DNA from: Petunia secreta
Lineage: Eukaryota; Streptophyta; Magnoliopsida; Solanales; Solanaceae
DNA length: 64,000 bases
Direction of reading: 5' to 3'
Assembly (NCBI GenBank): GCA_029990175.1
Contig: JARKIP010000035.1
Location: 38,392,001 to 38,456,000, forward strand
Every line of letters begins with the position of its first letter. The stretch's first letter is position 1. The notes below the pieces were generated by a model. That model was given only the letters and a program-made list of their open reading frames with translations. It searched no databases and was not told the origin of the DNA. The position numbers and the translations under genes were made by a program. This document shows positions 1 through 10,738 of this stretch, one piece after another.

Positions 1-135
1 GCAAAAGTTGGGATTATTTCGAATATCGTAGGGTACCGTTTTAATTTTTATCATAGCAGTGAATTTTAAAGGAAAAAAAAGAAAAAAAATAAAGGGGAAA
101 AGACAAAAGTTGATGGGCGGCTGGATGGATAAGCT

Positions 136-143
136 TATATAAA
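136..143 (+). promoter_or_regulatory. Probable TATA box of LTR G
   Basis: TATATAAA lies in the sequence CTTATATAAAGCTC, followed by an A/G-rich stretch rich in GAACAGAAACAGAG. Its place in the left part of the LTR, well upstream of the minisatellites, fits the U3/R border of a gypsy LTR. No transcript evidence is available. Confidence 0.45.
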
Positions 144-874
144 GCTCACTTATGAGGTTAAATTGATAGAAACAGAGAGAATGAACAGAAACAGAGAAAC
201 ACGAAAAACAGAGATGACACAGCGAGAAAAATGCCAGAAAATTAGAGAAGAGCCGGAAAAATAGTAGAATTTTTACCCCGAAATATTCAAGTAATGATCC
301 TAATATATTATTTGAGTTTATTACGTGTGTTTGAATATGTTTTAACGGTAAAACTTGGAATATTATACATCATTTTAATAAGTTCAATTAATAGTTTAAA
401 GGGTCAAATGGACCCCGATAACGAAATTGATTATATATTCGTACTCAGTGAGTTATGGGCAACATATAAATGTAAATTATTTGGGGTTTGGTTATGTGAC
501 CTTAAACCCTGTACATAGGCCTGACCTGCGTATTGCGTATGCGAATAGGGTATCAGGTTCCTAACCGGATTGCCCTAAGATGTGAGGGATGAAACCTTTA
601 ACCTAATTTGATATATTTTTCTGCTTAATGAATAGAGTGGGATTGTGACAAGCGGTTATTGAGTGGATGTACTAACTTTGTAACAAGGTAAGTGATTAAA
701 TCCATTTCTTTGGAGGCACCTGGCCTCGTGAATTTTCTACCACGTGTTCTTTACGTGTGTAGCTGCCGATAGGCGTACTCATTACGCCTTAGCTTTGAAT
801 TTATGTTGTATATTATATGTTATGTCCTGTTGCTGGTATTGCATTGAGTATCTGAGCATTGTACTCTAGCTGTC

Positions 875-1195
875 ATTATTACATATACTTCCCGGTTGGC
901 GATGAGAGTCCCGCACAGGTGAAGGGTCATTATTGCATATACTTCCAGTTGGCGATGAGAGTCCCGCACCGGTGAAGGTTCATTATTGCATATACTTCCC
1001 GGTTGGCGATGAGAGTCCCGCACCGGTGAAGGGTTATTATTGGATATACTTCCCGGTTGGCGATGAGAGTCCCGCACCGGTGAAGGGTCATTATTGCATA
1101 TACTTCCCAGTTTGTGATGAGAGTCCCGCACCTGTGAAGGGTCATTATTGCATATATCTCCTGGTAGACGATGAGAGTCCCGCGCCTGAGATAGG
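875..1195 (+). repeat. 54-bp minisatellite inside LTR G, about 6 units
   Basis: The core GATGAGAGTCCCGC recurs at 901, 954, 1008, 1062, 1116 and 1170, a 53-54 bp period. Each unit continues with an ACCGGTGAAGGGT-like and CATTATTGCATATAC-like block. The related reverse LTR at 30235-32142 has only two or three units (near 30870-30965), so copy number varies between family members. The array has no intervening unique spacers and is not CRISPR-like. Confidence 0.85.
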
Positions 1196-1361
1196 TATCA
1201 GGTATATGTGACTGCATTGCATCATACCGCATTCATCCCATCTCATTGCACCGCATACTGACTATTGTGTATATTGTGTTGTGTTTTATTTATATGCTGT
1301 ATGTATACCATGTTGTGGACATATCTCAGTTTGCCTATATATTTCTGGCCCGTATTCTGGG

Positions 1362-1520
1362 TTGCACGTCACAGCGGTATAAATATATGGATCGGTTTGC
1401 ACGTCGCAGCGGTATAAATATGTGGATCGGTTTGCACGTCGCAGCGGTATAAATATATGGATCGGGTTGCACGCCGCAGCAGAATGAATATGTGGATCGG
1501 GTTGCACGCCGCAACAAGAT
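1362..1520 (+). repeat. 35-bp minisatellite inside LTR G, 5 units
   Basis: TTGCACGTCGCAGCGGTAT-like units begin at 1362, 1397, 1432, 1467 and 1502, an exact 35-bp period. The last units diverge (CGCAGCAGAATG, CGCAACAAGATG). It is a second, independent tandem array within the same LTR. Confidence 0.85.
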
Positions 1521-2187
1521 GTATTTCTAAATGTTGATGTGTCCGGGATACCTATATGTTCTGGATATCTTACGTTCCTGGTTGTTGAATAGTTTGTGAT
1601 TCCATATGTGTTTCTAGTTATTATCTGACTCTGCCTTTTCATAATTTAAATAAGAGGAATTTGGTTTATCTGTTTCTTTTCTCCCTGGCTAGCTATCCTA
1701 TTCTTTGAGGTGGCTAGTCTGCCCCATTTATTGAGTCCTCTTGACTCACCCTTGTTTTTTTTTTTTTTTTTTATTTCTTGTCTATCTACTTCGTTTCGGC
1801 AGGTTCGCTCCAGGATTGAGTTTGTCACGTTGTTCAGGAGCGAAGACGACTACAGATGTCAGGGTGAGCCAGCTTTATTCTGGATGGCCACCAGTTTATT
1901 GTTTACTATTTCAGTTGCATTTTGTTCCTTTCAAGAGGTATCTGTTTTCTTTGTACTCTTAGATGTCTAGTCTGGATAACCCTAAACCTAGTATGTTGGG
2001 TAGTCAGCTGTAATTTTCTTTCGTACAGCTTAGAGGTGTCAATATATCTGTATGTTTTTTTAGTCTTGTCTTTATTTATGAATTGTTATATTTATTTTCC
2101 TGATTTAACTGGTAAGGGTTCGCCCGATGGGTCTAGGGGAGGATGTCGGGTGCCCGCATGACCTAACCGGATTTTGGGGTCGTGTCA

Positions 2188-3212
2188 TACTCTCTTCACC
2201 GAGAGCTAGTGCTTTCTATCTAAGAACTGCTCCATGGATCTCATCGGAAATGTTTGATAGCGACCTGAGTACAGAAATTCTTGTGTAAGAAAATGGGTCG
2301 TACAACTTCAGCTTTCTTCTATTGTTCTCTATGAAATTCATTAGGGGCTTCTTCCAGCTTTTGCTCATGAGACTTGATAATATCCTCCAGTGAGGCAATC
2401 TTCTAAAAAATGTTGCCAAAGGTCTGTTTGCTCCATCTTGAAAGGGCCTGCTTGACTTTCTTTAATTTCCTATGGAACATAATAAATGGATCACCTTCAC
2501 AGTCACACACCCAATTGTCTCTAGCAACTTGCAAGAAAGTATCATGTTCAGCCCAAAAATTAAGGAACTTGAAGGATTTGATAATATTTGAAGCTTCAGT
2601 GGAGCAAGAGATTAGCAAAGAGAAGTGGTCTGAGCCAGTTCTTGCAAGGTGCTCAACCTCAATCTTAGGAAAATAATCAATGAGTTCCTGATTTGCAAAG
2701 CACCTATCAATTCTCTTCAGGATAAAATGATCTTCTATTTTCCCATTCCACCCTGTAAATGTGCTTCCAGTGAAGCCTAAGTCAGTGACATTACAAACAG
2801 CAATAGTAGAACCAAATCATCAACCCTAGAAGTGAGCACAAGCAGTCCACCATACTTCTCTTCTTCAGACATGATCATATTGAAGTCACCTCCAATCAGC
2901 TAGGGTTTCACAATAGATGCAGCCAAGAATTGAAGTGAATCCCATAAAGGCATTCTATCCAGCCTATCATATTTAGCAAAAATCAAGTTGACATAGAACT
3001 TCTTGTCTAACTGGATATGGTGCAGCTTCAAAGTGAGGATTTGTTCTTGATCATCAATGATAGAAACAACATAATCATCACCCACAAAAGCCCATATCTT
3101 TCCATTAACATTTGAAATAGACCAATGCATATTTAATCTCAGACCATAGGATTGAACTCTACATGCTTCTTGAAATGGCTCTAGCAGTCCTATAAAAGAA
3201 AAATGATGGTGT
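2188..3212 (-). pseudogene. LINE ORF2 endonuclease domain, degenerate and truncated
   Basis: The frame contains hallmark motifs of the LINE AP-endonuclease: SISNVNGKIWAFVGD near 3090, GGDFNMI at about 2877-2895, RIDRCFAN near 2700 and the catalytic SDH in TGSDHFSLL near 2620. The domain normally nicks target DNA to start insertion. The N-terminal endonuclease segment that should follow ORF1 is not visible: ORF1 tail sequence runs almost directly into GLLEPFQEACRVQ, implying an internal deletion. Stops and frame changes occur between 2620 and 2900. The linker after the endonuclease runs to 2188 and no RT follows. Confidence 0.75.
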
Positions 3213-5404
3213 CTATGAAGTGTTGTTAACCTTGTAAATGTTTCTTGTGTGTTGACTGAATGTAATAGGGCCAGGATCTTTTTTGCCTCTTCTTCCTCTT
3301 TTCTTGGCTGCATCAATTGTCCTAAGAGATAGGTCACTATCCCTAGCTACATGCTGAAAATTATGGGTAGTCGACTCTTCTTCTTCATCTTCAATTCCAG
3401 CTCCATCTCCCACATCTTCGTGCAAAACAATTTGCTTGCCAAGGCTATGTTTTTTATGTCTTTGCAGCATTCTCGTGCTATCACTGAATTGCAAAGAATT
3501 AATCAATGCCTTTTCATCTTTAATAAAATCTTCTTTAGATGAACTCCTAAGCAAATTTCCATCTTGTTTCAAATTCAAATCTATGTCAGGCTGGTTCAAT
3601 TGGGAAGGTACTGACTGGACTGAGGTACTCAATGGGACGTGTGCTTCAATTAGACTAGGGTTAGGGTTTAAAGGAGTCTCCAAAGTGGGCATGATCAGGT
3701 TTTCACTAAGTTGTGTCGTCATCTTCTTTAGTGTGGATAGGGGAATTAAATCATTTGTAGAATAGATAAGATTTCCCCCAGCTTTATATAAAACAATCTT
3801 TGCCTCCTCATTAATATACTTCAAACTTCCAGCTTTAATTCCTGTATTTAATGCACTCCTAGTCAACTTGGGAGTCGCCTGAATTAACTCCTTACCCGAT
3901 ATAAATTCAGCTTCTTGATTTACCTGACCTGGTGTCAAGCTGGAACCTTGAGCTTTAATGCTCTTCGTACTTCCTGAAACATTAATTACTCCTTTCAACT
4001 TCATTCCAGTCGCCTTAACTTCTTTCCCATCATTTAAATCATCTCGACATCCTGGAAGATCTTTGTCTTGGGTATCAACACCCCCAGCTTTAATGTGCGC
4101 TTCATTAAATGTAATCCTAGTTTTAATAGGCTGATGAGTATGCAACGTGGGATTAGGGTTTGTAATTGTAATAACGGCCTCCTTGTCACCATTGTTAGCA
4201 ACAACCTTCAAATTTGTGGGGATCACTTCCTCCTCTTCTTGCAACACTGAAAAAGCATTCACATTACGTTCATTCACCTTAGTGCCTTCTTGTATTTGTT
4301 CCAATTGATTGTGTGCACCATTGTTCCTCTTCTTTGTAGCCACTTGCCAAACATTAGGGTTTCTATTAGGGTTTTGCCACCTTCGCCATTCCCTTTTTTC
4401 TTCTGATTGTCTTGCAATTTTGTATCTTTAACACCACTTGGACCAGCTTCACCAACTACTCTACCACTTGTTAGCACCATAGAAACAGGCTGAGCACCTC
4501 CATTGTCATCTCTTCTATCACCTTGGTCATTTTTCTCTACATAAAGGTCAGGATAGAGAACCCTGCATTCTTGATCATCATGTCCTTGCAAGCAACATTG
4601 GGAACAATACTTGGGTAGGTACTCATACACAATTTTGATTCATTTTGAGTACTTTTTCCTAGTTTTATCATCAACTTCAACAATGTCAATCTCATCCGGT
4701 GGCTCACCAAGTAAATCAATCTCCACCTTGACTCGTGCACAACTTAGACGAGTATGATTCAAAGTAGATGCATCTAGGTGCAATGGTTTCCCTACTGCCA
4801 AAGATAATGAAAAAATGCACTCCTTACCAAAGAAATTAGGAGGCAGATTAGGGAATGAAATCCAACCTATTGCTATCGAGGTTTCTTTTTTAGGATCACA
4901 CAAAAGATCCCACTTAAGAGTTCTCATCAAGAAAGACTCTCGACCAACTTTCAACCAGTGACCTTTTGATAACAAATTCACATAATCTTCAAAAAGTGAG
5001 CACCTAATCCGTATGCTCCTATAATCCAGTGATCCAATCACACAATGACATTTAACTTCACATTAGGATGGAATAACCTTTCTAAGTTCACAGAGATCAG
5101 GGGCACGATATGTAAACTTTCCTATGATGCCATAGAGTAGTTTAGTTGAAGCAATGGACTGTTGCACGTCCTTCTTATTCCACATCATTGTATGCCTTTC
5201 ATTGATTCTTTGAGGGTGTCGAATGGGTAAGGTTGGGGCTTGAACTGCATGATTTTCAGTGTTTTGAGCTGGGGGAACAACTATTGCTGCGTAGGATGCA
5301 GTAGAGGGTTGTGTAGTGGGCTGAGCAACCCCAGTGGGGGGCTGCCCAGTGGCCGGGGTGGCCATGGAAAAAATCAAAGGAATATCGCCTGAAATCGCCT
5401 CCAA
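3213..5404 (-). pseudogene. LINE ORF1 (RNA-binding gag-like protein), frameshifted
   Basis: Plant L1-type ORF1 in at least three reading-frame pieces: 5404-5063, 5041-4640, then 4630-3213 with a frame change near 4340. The start at 5404 (or ATG 5364) opens a Pro/Thr/Gln-rich N-terminus. The middle piece resembles the DUF4283-type domain of plant LINE ORF1 (GWISFPNLPP, GKPLHLDASTL). A zinc knuckle CSQCCLQGHDDQEC (C-x2-C-x4-H-x4-C) lies near 4590. The C-terminal third is low-complexity, ending in a basic KKRGRRGKKD stretch. In the family this protein binds LINE RNA to form the particle used for target-primed reverse transcription. Frameshifts show it is dead. Confidence 0.75.
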
Positions 5405-5410
5405 ATCGCC

Positions 5411-6180
5411 CTGCGCAGGTTTAGGGTTTTATATTTAGGTTTATTGTAATTTTCTTTTTTAATTAAAAAAAGTAGAAGAAGAAACTACTGGAGTTGTTAA
5501 TTACAGACGTGTTTTGCTTAGTTTCAGCCGTGTGGTTGATTGTTGCACGCCTAGGGTTAGATTTTTTGAAGTTCACAAAAACTCATAGCCGTATGTTGAG
5601 TTGGTTGAATTCATGAATTATTCTTGAACATTCTTAAGAGTTCTTGATTAAGTTTCTGTGAGTTATTGACCACAGTTCTTGAAATGCTCAGGGCAAGGGT
5701 AGGAGCACTGTGTGTTTATTGATCTTAATGTGTTCTTGGTAGTTCTTGTTTGAATTCTTGAAAAAGCTTGATGTATTTGAAGGGTAGGAGCAGCTAGTGG
5801 AAATCGAAAAAGCCTTGGAATCATTGTGTTCTTGATTGAATTATACTTGTTTTGATTGAATTCTTGGAGATTCTTGATAAGAAACATGAAACATTTAAGA
5901 ACTACTAGTAGTAGCGTGTAGTAGATAATCTTAGTATGTTCTTGATTAAGTTCTTGAAGGATCTTGAAGGTATTTGAACACTTGAAACATTGAAGAGAAG
6001 AGAAATAGGAGCATCCATGTGAGCATTTGAATTGGAAGTTGTTAGTTCTTGAAACAACTCCTTGTTGTTTTCTTGAATAGGGTTGATTGTGAGGTTGATT
6101 TAATCCTATAAAGCATTGTTGAATTTTTCTAATTTTAGGAAAATACACACTCAAATTCAGCGAAAAATGGAGGAGGAATC
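5411..6180. other. Unassigned AT-rich spacer with degenerate GTTCTTGA repeats
   Basis: No convincing gene. The first 150 bases may be LINE 5' UTR. From about 5640 to 6100 the motif GTTCTTGA/T recurs many times, with three loosely similar blocks sharing GGTAGGAGCA (about 5697, 5785) or ATAGGAGCA (about 6006). The last five bases, GAATC (6176-6180), are the left target duplication of element A. Confidence 0.5.
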
Positions 6181-6391
6181 TGATGCAATATAAAATGGCG
6201 TAGTTCCCAACCATCAAGAGCCAAGCTCGAGAGCACAAGGGATACGAGTCAAGGCCTCCGGAAACGTCTTGAAGATCATGCATTGGAGCGCCAAGGACGA
6301 AGGAAAACAGGGCAGGAAACTGGGCAACACAAAACAGGGCAAAACAGGGCAGCACAATGAGAGCTTACTGCCTGCTGAAGAAGAACTGTTA

Positions 6392-6530
6392 TTCGCGATC
6401 GCGACACTGTCTGCGCGATCGCGAAGAGAAGCTGAACGTTCTGCGCGATCGCGTCGCCTTATGCGCGTTGGCGATGAGGAAAATGATGTGTTGCGCGATC
6501 GCGTGCTTCCTGGCGCGATCGCGATGAATC
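6392..6530 (+). repeat. Cluster of GCGATCGC palindromes in A U3
   Basis: CGCGATCGCG-type decamers occur near 6393, 6413, 6443, 6493 and 6514, with a degenerate copy (GCGCGTTGGCGATG) near 6463. The 3' LTR repeats the cluster at about 11365-11508, where some copies have decayed by C/T or G/A changes (GCGTGATTGCG). Further variants lie in the leader at about 7420-7545. The motif is extreme for AT-rich surroundings. Function unknown. Confidence 0.8.
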
Positions 6531-6585
6531 ATAGTTGAGCAGCGGAACAGAATCAGCTGCAGGGGCAATTTTTTCCATTTACATG

Positions 6586-6593
6586 TATAAATA
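6586..6593 (+). promoter_or_regulatory. TATA box of element A 5' LTR
   Basis: TATAAATA, about 405 bases into the LTR, in ACATGTATAAATAGAACATT. The same block occurs in the 3' LTR. It defines U3 as the region holding the GCGATCGC cluster. Confidence 0.6.
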
Positions 6594-6946
6594 GAACATT
6601 AGCTCTTTCATTCATTAGTTAGTTTACCTTGTATTGAATTGAGAGAAGAGAGAATTAGAGAAGGCCGAGCCTTTCTAGTCCGAAGCTCGAGGCTTCAAGA
6701 ATCTTGTACGACTTGGAATCTATGGAGATTCACCACTAGCGTGAATTCCTTGTAAGGTTCGAGTTTCATTCTCCCTTTTGGATAATTTAATTCATGTCTT
6801 GAATTCCAATTATCCGTTCTTTTTTCTCGTTTCTGGACTCCCCAATCCCTGTTTCCCCGATATCTTTGATATCATCTATCTTGTGTTATATCGCTTCCGC
6901 ATATTTGTATCGTGTTTAGCTTCCGCTCATTTTAGGTTGCATCCGT

Positions 6947-6958
6947 TGGTATCAGAGC
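6947..6958 (+). other. Primer-binding site of A (initiator tRNA-Met type)
   Basis: TGGTATCAGAGC starts three bases after the 5' LTR. It is the standard complement of the 3' end of plant initiator tRNA-Met, which primes minus-strand DNA synthesis. Confidence 0.88.
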
Positions 6959-8055
6959 ACGGCTAGGCTTCATTCTTACGAAACCTCGGTCCTGTTCTTG
7001 TCGTTGTTGTGATTGTGTTGTTTGTTCTTGAAAATTAAAGAAAAACAAAAAAAAAATGAAAAATTTGAAAATTTCACAAAATTTGGTGGAACTTGTTGGA
7101 ATCGAATCCCCGGGTGTTAAAAAGTAGTGGTGTTCCTTATTGTATTCCCGACGTTTTGATACCCATATCTTGTGTTTTGGTGTTATGATTCAAAATCTCG
7201 AAAATAAAATCCAAAAGTTGAAAATTTCTTGAAAACGCTTCAAACTTGAATCGAAGCTTTGTTGTTGTTTGTTAGAGGTTTAAGACCATTGGGAATCGGT
7301 TGTTATAGTTGAAAACACCATTGGGTATCGTTGGAACTGAGTAAAAGTCGAATCAGGGTGGTTTTGTGTGCCAAAAACTGAAGTTGCAGTCGGAATTCTG
7401 TTTCTGCACTGCACACCTGCGCGATAGCGCAGCATCTCACGCAATAGCACTGGGGAACAATTAACCCTTCGCGATCGCGAAGAGATAAGCTCCGACAGCG
7501 AAGAGAAAATTAAATTTTTGAAAATTTGTTCTTTGCGATAGCGAAGAAGAAACAATTTTTCAGATTTCCAGTTTTGGGACAGAACGTTCACTAAACCTTC
7601 CGAACAGTTTCCAAACATCATGAATCCAATTGGTTCATTAAATATGATGAGTTTCTAGATCACAAACGAAATTTCATCCGATTCCGAATCCGTTTGGTGC
7701 CAATTCGAGTCAAATCTTTTGTGTCCCGTTTTCTACCATACCTCTTGGTTAGTGTTTCTAAAGTAATTGGCCTACTTGAAAGACACTAATCCTTTAGCGT
7801 ATTAGGTATTCGTGCGTAGAGGGGATTAGAATTCAAAGAAGTGTCGTAGAACTCTTTTTGGCCTCAAGTGCTCACTCTAAATAGCCGTCCGTACATGGAG
7901 TCTCATTAATTCCATTCCGAACTGTAACTTGGACATGCTAGTTGTGATTACCTTGGTTCCCAAGTTGATAAGGCCTCACTCTTGAGTGTACATATATTGA
8001 GTGATACACGTGAGGGAGTGACTTTTGGGAGGTTTTGTTCTTGGGTGTTGCAATA
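6959..8055 (+). other. Non-coding leader of element A
   Basis: About 1.1 kb between the primer site and the first credible start codon. No convincing frame. It holds A-rich stretches and degraded relatives of the GCGATCGC motif at about 7420-7545 (GCGATAGCG, GCGATCGCG). Confidence 0.6.
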
Positions 8056-8364
8056 ATGTCGGATGTTGAATGTGGGGATTATGGCTCATATGGGGATAAA
8101 GCGAGTTGCTATGACTCGTATGGTGATGATGGAGACTATGGTTCCTATGGTGAGGATGATGGCCATTACTATGATGATGGAAACCATGGCTCCTATGGAG
8201 ATGAAGCGGTTCGCTATGATGATCGAGAGGTTGAAGAACACTATGAAGCTCATGAAGATGAATTTGTTGATCCTTATGCTTCTAGTCAAGAACTCGAGGA
8301 TGGTGACGCTTCGAGGTATGATGATCCTACTTACTCTTCTTGTGAAGAATTTGAAAGTTGGTAG
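8056..8364 (+). CDS. Acidic Gly/Asp/Tyr-repeat protein of element A
   Basis: Frame from ATG 8056 (an upstream in-frame ATG exists at 8035) to a TAG at 8362. It encodes roughly 102 residues dominated by repeats of the type YGSYGDD and GDYGSYGEDDG, then an acidic tail. It sits where gag would be, but I see no capsid homology in it. The next frame (8365-8884) continues protein-like sequence one base out of phase, so a single larger protein may once have run on. Low-complexity acidic/tyrosine composition suggests an unstructured protein. I do not recognise the family. Confidence 0.45.
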   Translation: MSDVECGDYGSYGDKASCYDSYGDDGDYGSYGEDDGHYYDDGNHGSYGDEAVRYDDREVEEHYEAHEDEFVDPYASSQELEDGDASRYDDPTYSSCEEFESW

Positions 8365-8884
8365 TGACATAGGTAGAGTTGATGATGAAGTTGATTATTC
8401 TTATGCATCTTCTCTTAGTGTTGCTAATGGAGTACAAGGGAGTAGTAGTGGACTTTCCATTAGTATGGGAGGCGGTGGTGGTTGTTCCGTGGGAAAGAAG
8501 AAGCTTGCATCTTCTAGGTACGTTAACCGACCTAGTGCTTCTAATTTCCATGAGGAGGTTGGTTTGAGAAATGGCTTTGCTTTTGCTACAAAGGGGTTGT
8601 ATGCCGTGAGGGGCATGGATGGTTGTAGTAGGAGTAGTCCTATGGGGTATGGAACCAAGGCGAGAGGCACTTATGGGTTCCATGGCAAGGTCCTTTCCTC
8701 GACTTCCAACAATATTTCTAATGTTGGGAGAGTGACGGGAAGTGGAGATTATTCTAGTGGTATTGCCACTAGTGGAGGGATAAGGAAGACCCAAGTTGTT
8801 GGTGTTGACACTTGTGGGCGTCCAAATTTTCATTTGGATGCCAATGTACAAAACTTGGGTAGACGTAGGTTCGCTGTTGGGTAG
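8365..8884 (+). pseudogene. Gly/Ser-rich continuation frame of element A
   Basis: Protein-like sequence in the frame one base shifted from the preceding repeat protein, ending at TAG 8882-8884. It has Ser/Gly-rich stretches (SSSGLSISMGGGGGCS) and basic segments (KKKLASSRYVNRP). No start codon of its own is evident, so it is best read as the downstream part of the same protein after a one-base indel near 8355. Function unknown. Confidence 0.4.
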
Positions 8885-9537
8885 ATGGTATTGGAGGATA
8901 CTTGCTCAAGATTGGTGATACCGATGCCAATTGTATTAGCACCTCTTTGGTTGATAGGCTTAGGATACCATGCCATAAGCTAGAGCATCCTTATGAGTAT
9001 GATGGTGTGTGGGTTTCTAAGGAGGCTCGGGTACTCATATATCATGGGAGTTATAAATGCTATGTGCGGTGTGACGTGTATCCCATGCGCATTGTTGATG
9101 TGTTGATAGGTGAGCCATGGTTGGAGGGGAAGAGGGTGCAGTATAGTGTGGTGAAGGATGTGTATCTTGTGGGCGTAGGGCAAAGAGTTTATGACTTTGT
9201 GCCTTACCGAGCGAAGAGCCAAGTGCCTACTAGTGCACCTTCTTTGGCTAGGCAAAGGGGCAAGGATCGAAAACTTCATTCCATGGGCAACAATGTGCAA
9301 ACAAGAAGTCCTACAAACACAAGCAATAGTGGGACTAGTGCTAGAAAAGTGTTGGCAAATGTCAAAAAGGTGAACCCGAAGCCACTTCCAAAGCCGAGTG
9401 GTTCACCAAAAAAGAAAAAGGAGACATCAAGTGATGAGTCTCCTAGTCCTAGATTCCGGGTTGACGTGAAAAGTCCACCTACTCCGGCTATGGGTATTCT
9501 TGGGCCTCGTCCCAATTCACCCGAATTTGAGAGATAA
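8881..9537 (+). CDS. Retropepsin-like domain plus basic tail (element A)
   Basis: The frame reads GDTDANCISTSLVDRL, then HPYEYDGVWVSKEARV, then CDVYPMRIVDVLIGEPWL. This follows the layout of gypsy proteases: an active-site DSG/DTG, a HPxxY segment, then DVVPMxxCHLLLGRPW. Here the active-site triplet is DTD rather than D-S/T-G, so catalysis is doubtful. A Lys/Pro/Ser-rich tail follows to TAA 9535. No ATG begins the domain; it is probably the C-terminal part of a frameshifted larger protein. Elements B and D carry recognisable relatives of this domain. The family assignment rests on motif order only. Confidence 0.5.
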   Translation, partial: VDGIGGYLLKIGDTDANCISTSLVDRLRIPCHKLEHPYEYDGVWVSKEARVLIYHGSYKCYVRCDVYPMRIVDVLIGEPWLEGKRVQYSVVKDVYLVGVGQRVYDFVPYRAKSQVPTSAPSLARQRGKDRKLHSMGNNVQTRSPTNTSNSGTSARKVLANVKKVNPKPLPKPSGSPKKKKETSSDESPSPRFRVDVKSPPTPAMGILGPRPNSPEFER

Positions 9538-9656
9538 AAGATAGAGAGAAGTAAGGGAGAGACCGGTGACAACTCTCGAGTGGAAAAAGGAGAGGTTGTG
9601 TTGAGTGATGTGAGTGGGTTGTCACCACCCGAATCTACACCCGACCTTGGAAAAAA

Positions 9657-10064
9657 ATGAGGGAAAAGAAAGAGGGAAAAAGAAAAATTGAGAGTGAGGA
9701 CACCCCTTATTCTAACTTTAACCCTTTATCTTTTTCTTCTATGTGCTTGAATTCTTTTGTAGGGATTCTTGGAGGCAAACCGATGGAGCCTCAACCGTGT
9801 TCCAAGATGGAAAGACAAGGTGAAGGCGATGCCAAATGTGAGCTACAAGGTGAAGGAACTACCCATGATGCTTCAAGTACATTGAGTGAGCCCGAGTGCG
9901 ACTCAAAGGTATGTGTTAGTTCTTCTATCCTTAAGCATGAAACTTCCTTGTCTTGTGATGTTGTTTGTGAAAACTCTAGGCTAGTTGATGATTTGCATGA
10001 TTACAATGTGTTTGCAACTAGTGTAGAGTCGAATGGTCAACTTGTGTGTGGAAATGAACCCTAG
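9657..10064 (+). CDS. Unrecognised acidic/Cys-containing protein (element A)
   Basis: An ATG-started frame of 135 codons: a Lys/Glu-rich start (MREKKEGKRKIESEDTP), then a Glu/Cys/Ser-rich body with recurrent CEN, CEL and CGN words. It lies downstream of the protease-like frame, where pol enzymes would normally lie, yet shows no RT motif. I do not recognise it. It could be a remnant of a larger frame that includes the next two entries. Confidence 0.35.
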   Translation: MREKKEGKRKIESEDTPYSNFNPLSFSSMCLNSFVGILGGKPMEPQPCSKMERQGEGDAKCELQGEGTTHDASSTLSEPECDSKVCVSSSILKHETSLSCDVVCENSRLVDDLHDYNVFATSVESNGQLVCGNEP

Positions 10065-10093
10065 TTGAGAGGGTTGAAAAGCCACATCATGAT

Positions 10094-10738
10094 GTGAGCT
10101 CGGTTTTCATTGAGCCTCTCTTTAGTGAAAATGTCGAAGTTGACCTTGTATGTGAACCTTGTTACGAAACCCCACCCATATTTGATAAAGGAGAAGATGA
10201 ATTGCATGATAATCTTATTCTTCCCTTTGATTGCTTAATTGATAGCGGTGGTATCTTCTGTAGTAGTGAGGATGGTTTTATCCTTGAGTAGTCTCTAGAG
10301 TGTGAGATGAATCGATTTATTTTCGATGACTCCTCGAGTGAGAGTGAAGAACCTAGTCTTGATACTATGCTCTACTTTGACCATGAATTCGAGGTGCATG
10401 CTTTTACATTTCTAATGTTTGAAGGCAATCTCATTGTTGGTGGTGAATTATATCGGACTAGGGACGGTGGTAGAATCAAACCTCCATGGTTTGTCATGTT
10501 AGGCTCTATGGATGATCCATTGTGTGGAACTCCAAGTGAAGAGAGTGGTCTTGATAGTGGTCATGTTGACCCATCTTCTAGTAGTCCTAGCCTTCGTTGT
10601 GTTGACTATAATGTTGAAGAACCTATATTGGAGACCTTCCTTTGGAGTTTGTCTAGTGAGGAGGATCGTCTTGAAGGTGACTTTGGAGGTGAGGAGGTAC
10701 CTCTCGGTGTGTGTAAGAATGCTTTTAGTCGATGTTAG
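10094..10738 (+). pseudogene. Acidic protein-like frames, broken (element A)
   Basis: Two neighbouring frames, 10094-10291 and 10307-10738, in different phases but of the same acidic, Asp/Glu/Ser/Leu-rich character (SSSESEEPSLDTMLYFDHEFE; SLSSEEDRLEGDFGGEE). Similar composition suggests one gene split by a stop at 10289 and a frame change. No catalytic motif is visible. The remaining 10739-11120 is non-coding as far as I can see. Confidence 0.35.

Larger units (their letters stand above)
1..2187 (+). mobile_element. Partial gypsy-type LTR (element G), right end
   Basis: This is the right portion of a long terminal repeat read forward. It ends at 2187 with GGGTCGTGTCA, the same end type as the reverse LTRs at 30235 (TGACATGACCC) and 53872 (TGTCACGACCC). 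It contains a TATA box near 136, two minisatellites (about 875-1195 and 1362-1520) and a T-run at 1755-1774. No primer-binding site follows the right end, so it is a 3' LTR or a solo LTR rather than a 5' LTR; the rest lies left of the window. The next base begins LINE sequence, so the element probably inserted into that LINE. Short open frames inside the repeats are not genes. Confidence 0.7.
2188..5410 (-). mobile_element. L1-like LINE, 3' part missing
   Basis: Reverse-strand non-LTR retrotransposon with an ORF1 (CCHC zinc knuckle) followed by an apurinic-type endonuclease domain. Reverse transcriptase and the poly-A tail are absent. LINEs normally lose their 5' end during insertion, so a copy that keeps ORF1 but lacks its 3' half points to later disruption. 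The break at 2187/2188 coincides with the end of LTR G, so the missing RT part may lie left of that LTR, beyond the window. Several frameshifts make it inactive. Confidence 0.8.
6181..6944 (+). repeat. 5' LTR of element A
   Basis: 764-bp repeat matching 11154-11924 closely. It starts TGATGCAATA; its last base reads C where the 3' copy has the canonical A (GCATCC versus GCATCA). A TATA box (TATAAATA) lies at 6586-6593, and five intact GCGATCGC palindromes plus one degenerate copy lie at about 6392-6530, upstream of that TATA. Confidence 0.92.

Noticed and set aside
875..1195. Regular 54-bp repeats as a CRISPR array
   Set aside because: Units are contiguous tandem copies without unique spacers, inside a plant LTR, with no cas genes.
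933..1232. Open frames through the minisatellite on both strands as repeat proteins
   Set aside because: The 54-bp period is a multiple of three, so every frame stays open in all units; there are no independent coding signs.
5663..6538. Open frames overlapping the start of the element A 5' LTR
   Set aside because: They span the LTR boundary and target duplication, and the 3' LTR shows shadows of the same frames at 11059-11328; this is LTR sequence, not a gene.
8063..8364. Met/Thr-rich frame overlapping the YGSYGDD repeat protein
   Set aside because: It is the out-of-frame shadow of the repeat; only its downstream part (8365-8884) looks protein-like and is listed separately.
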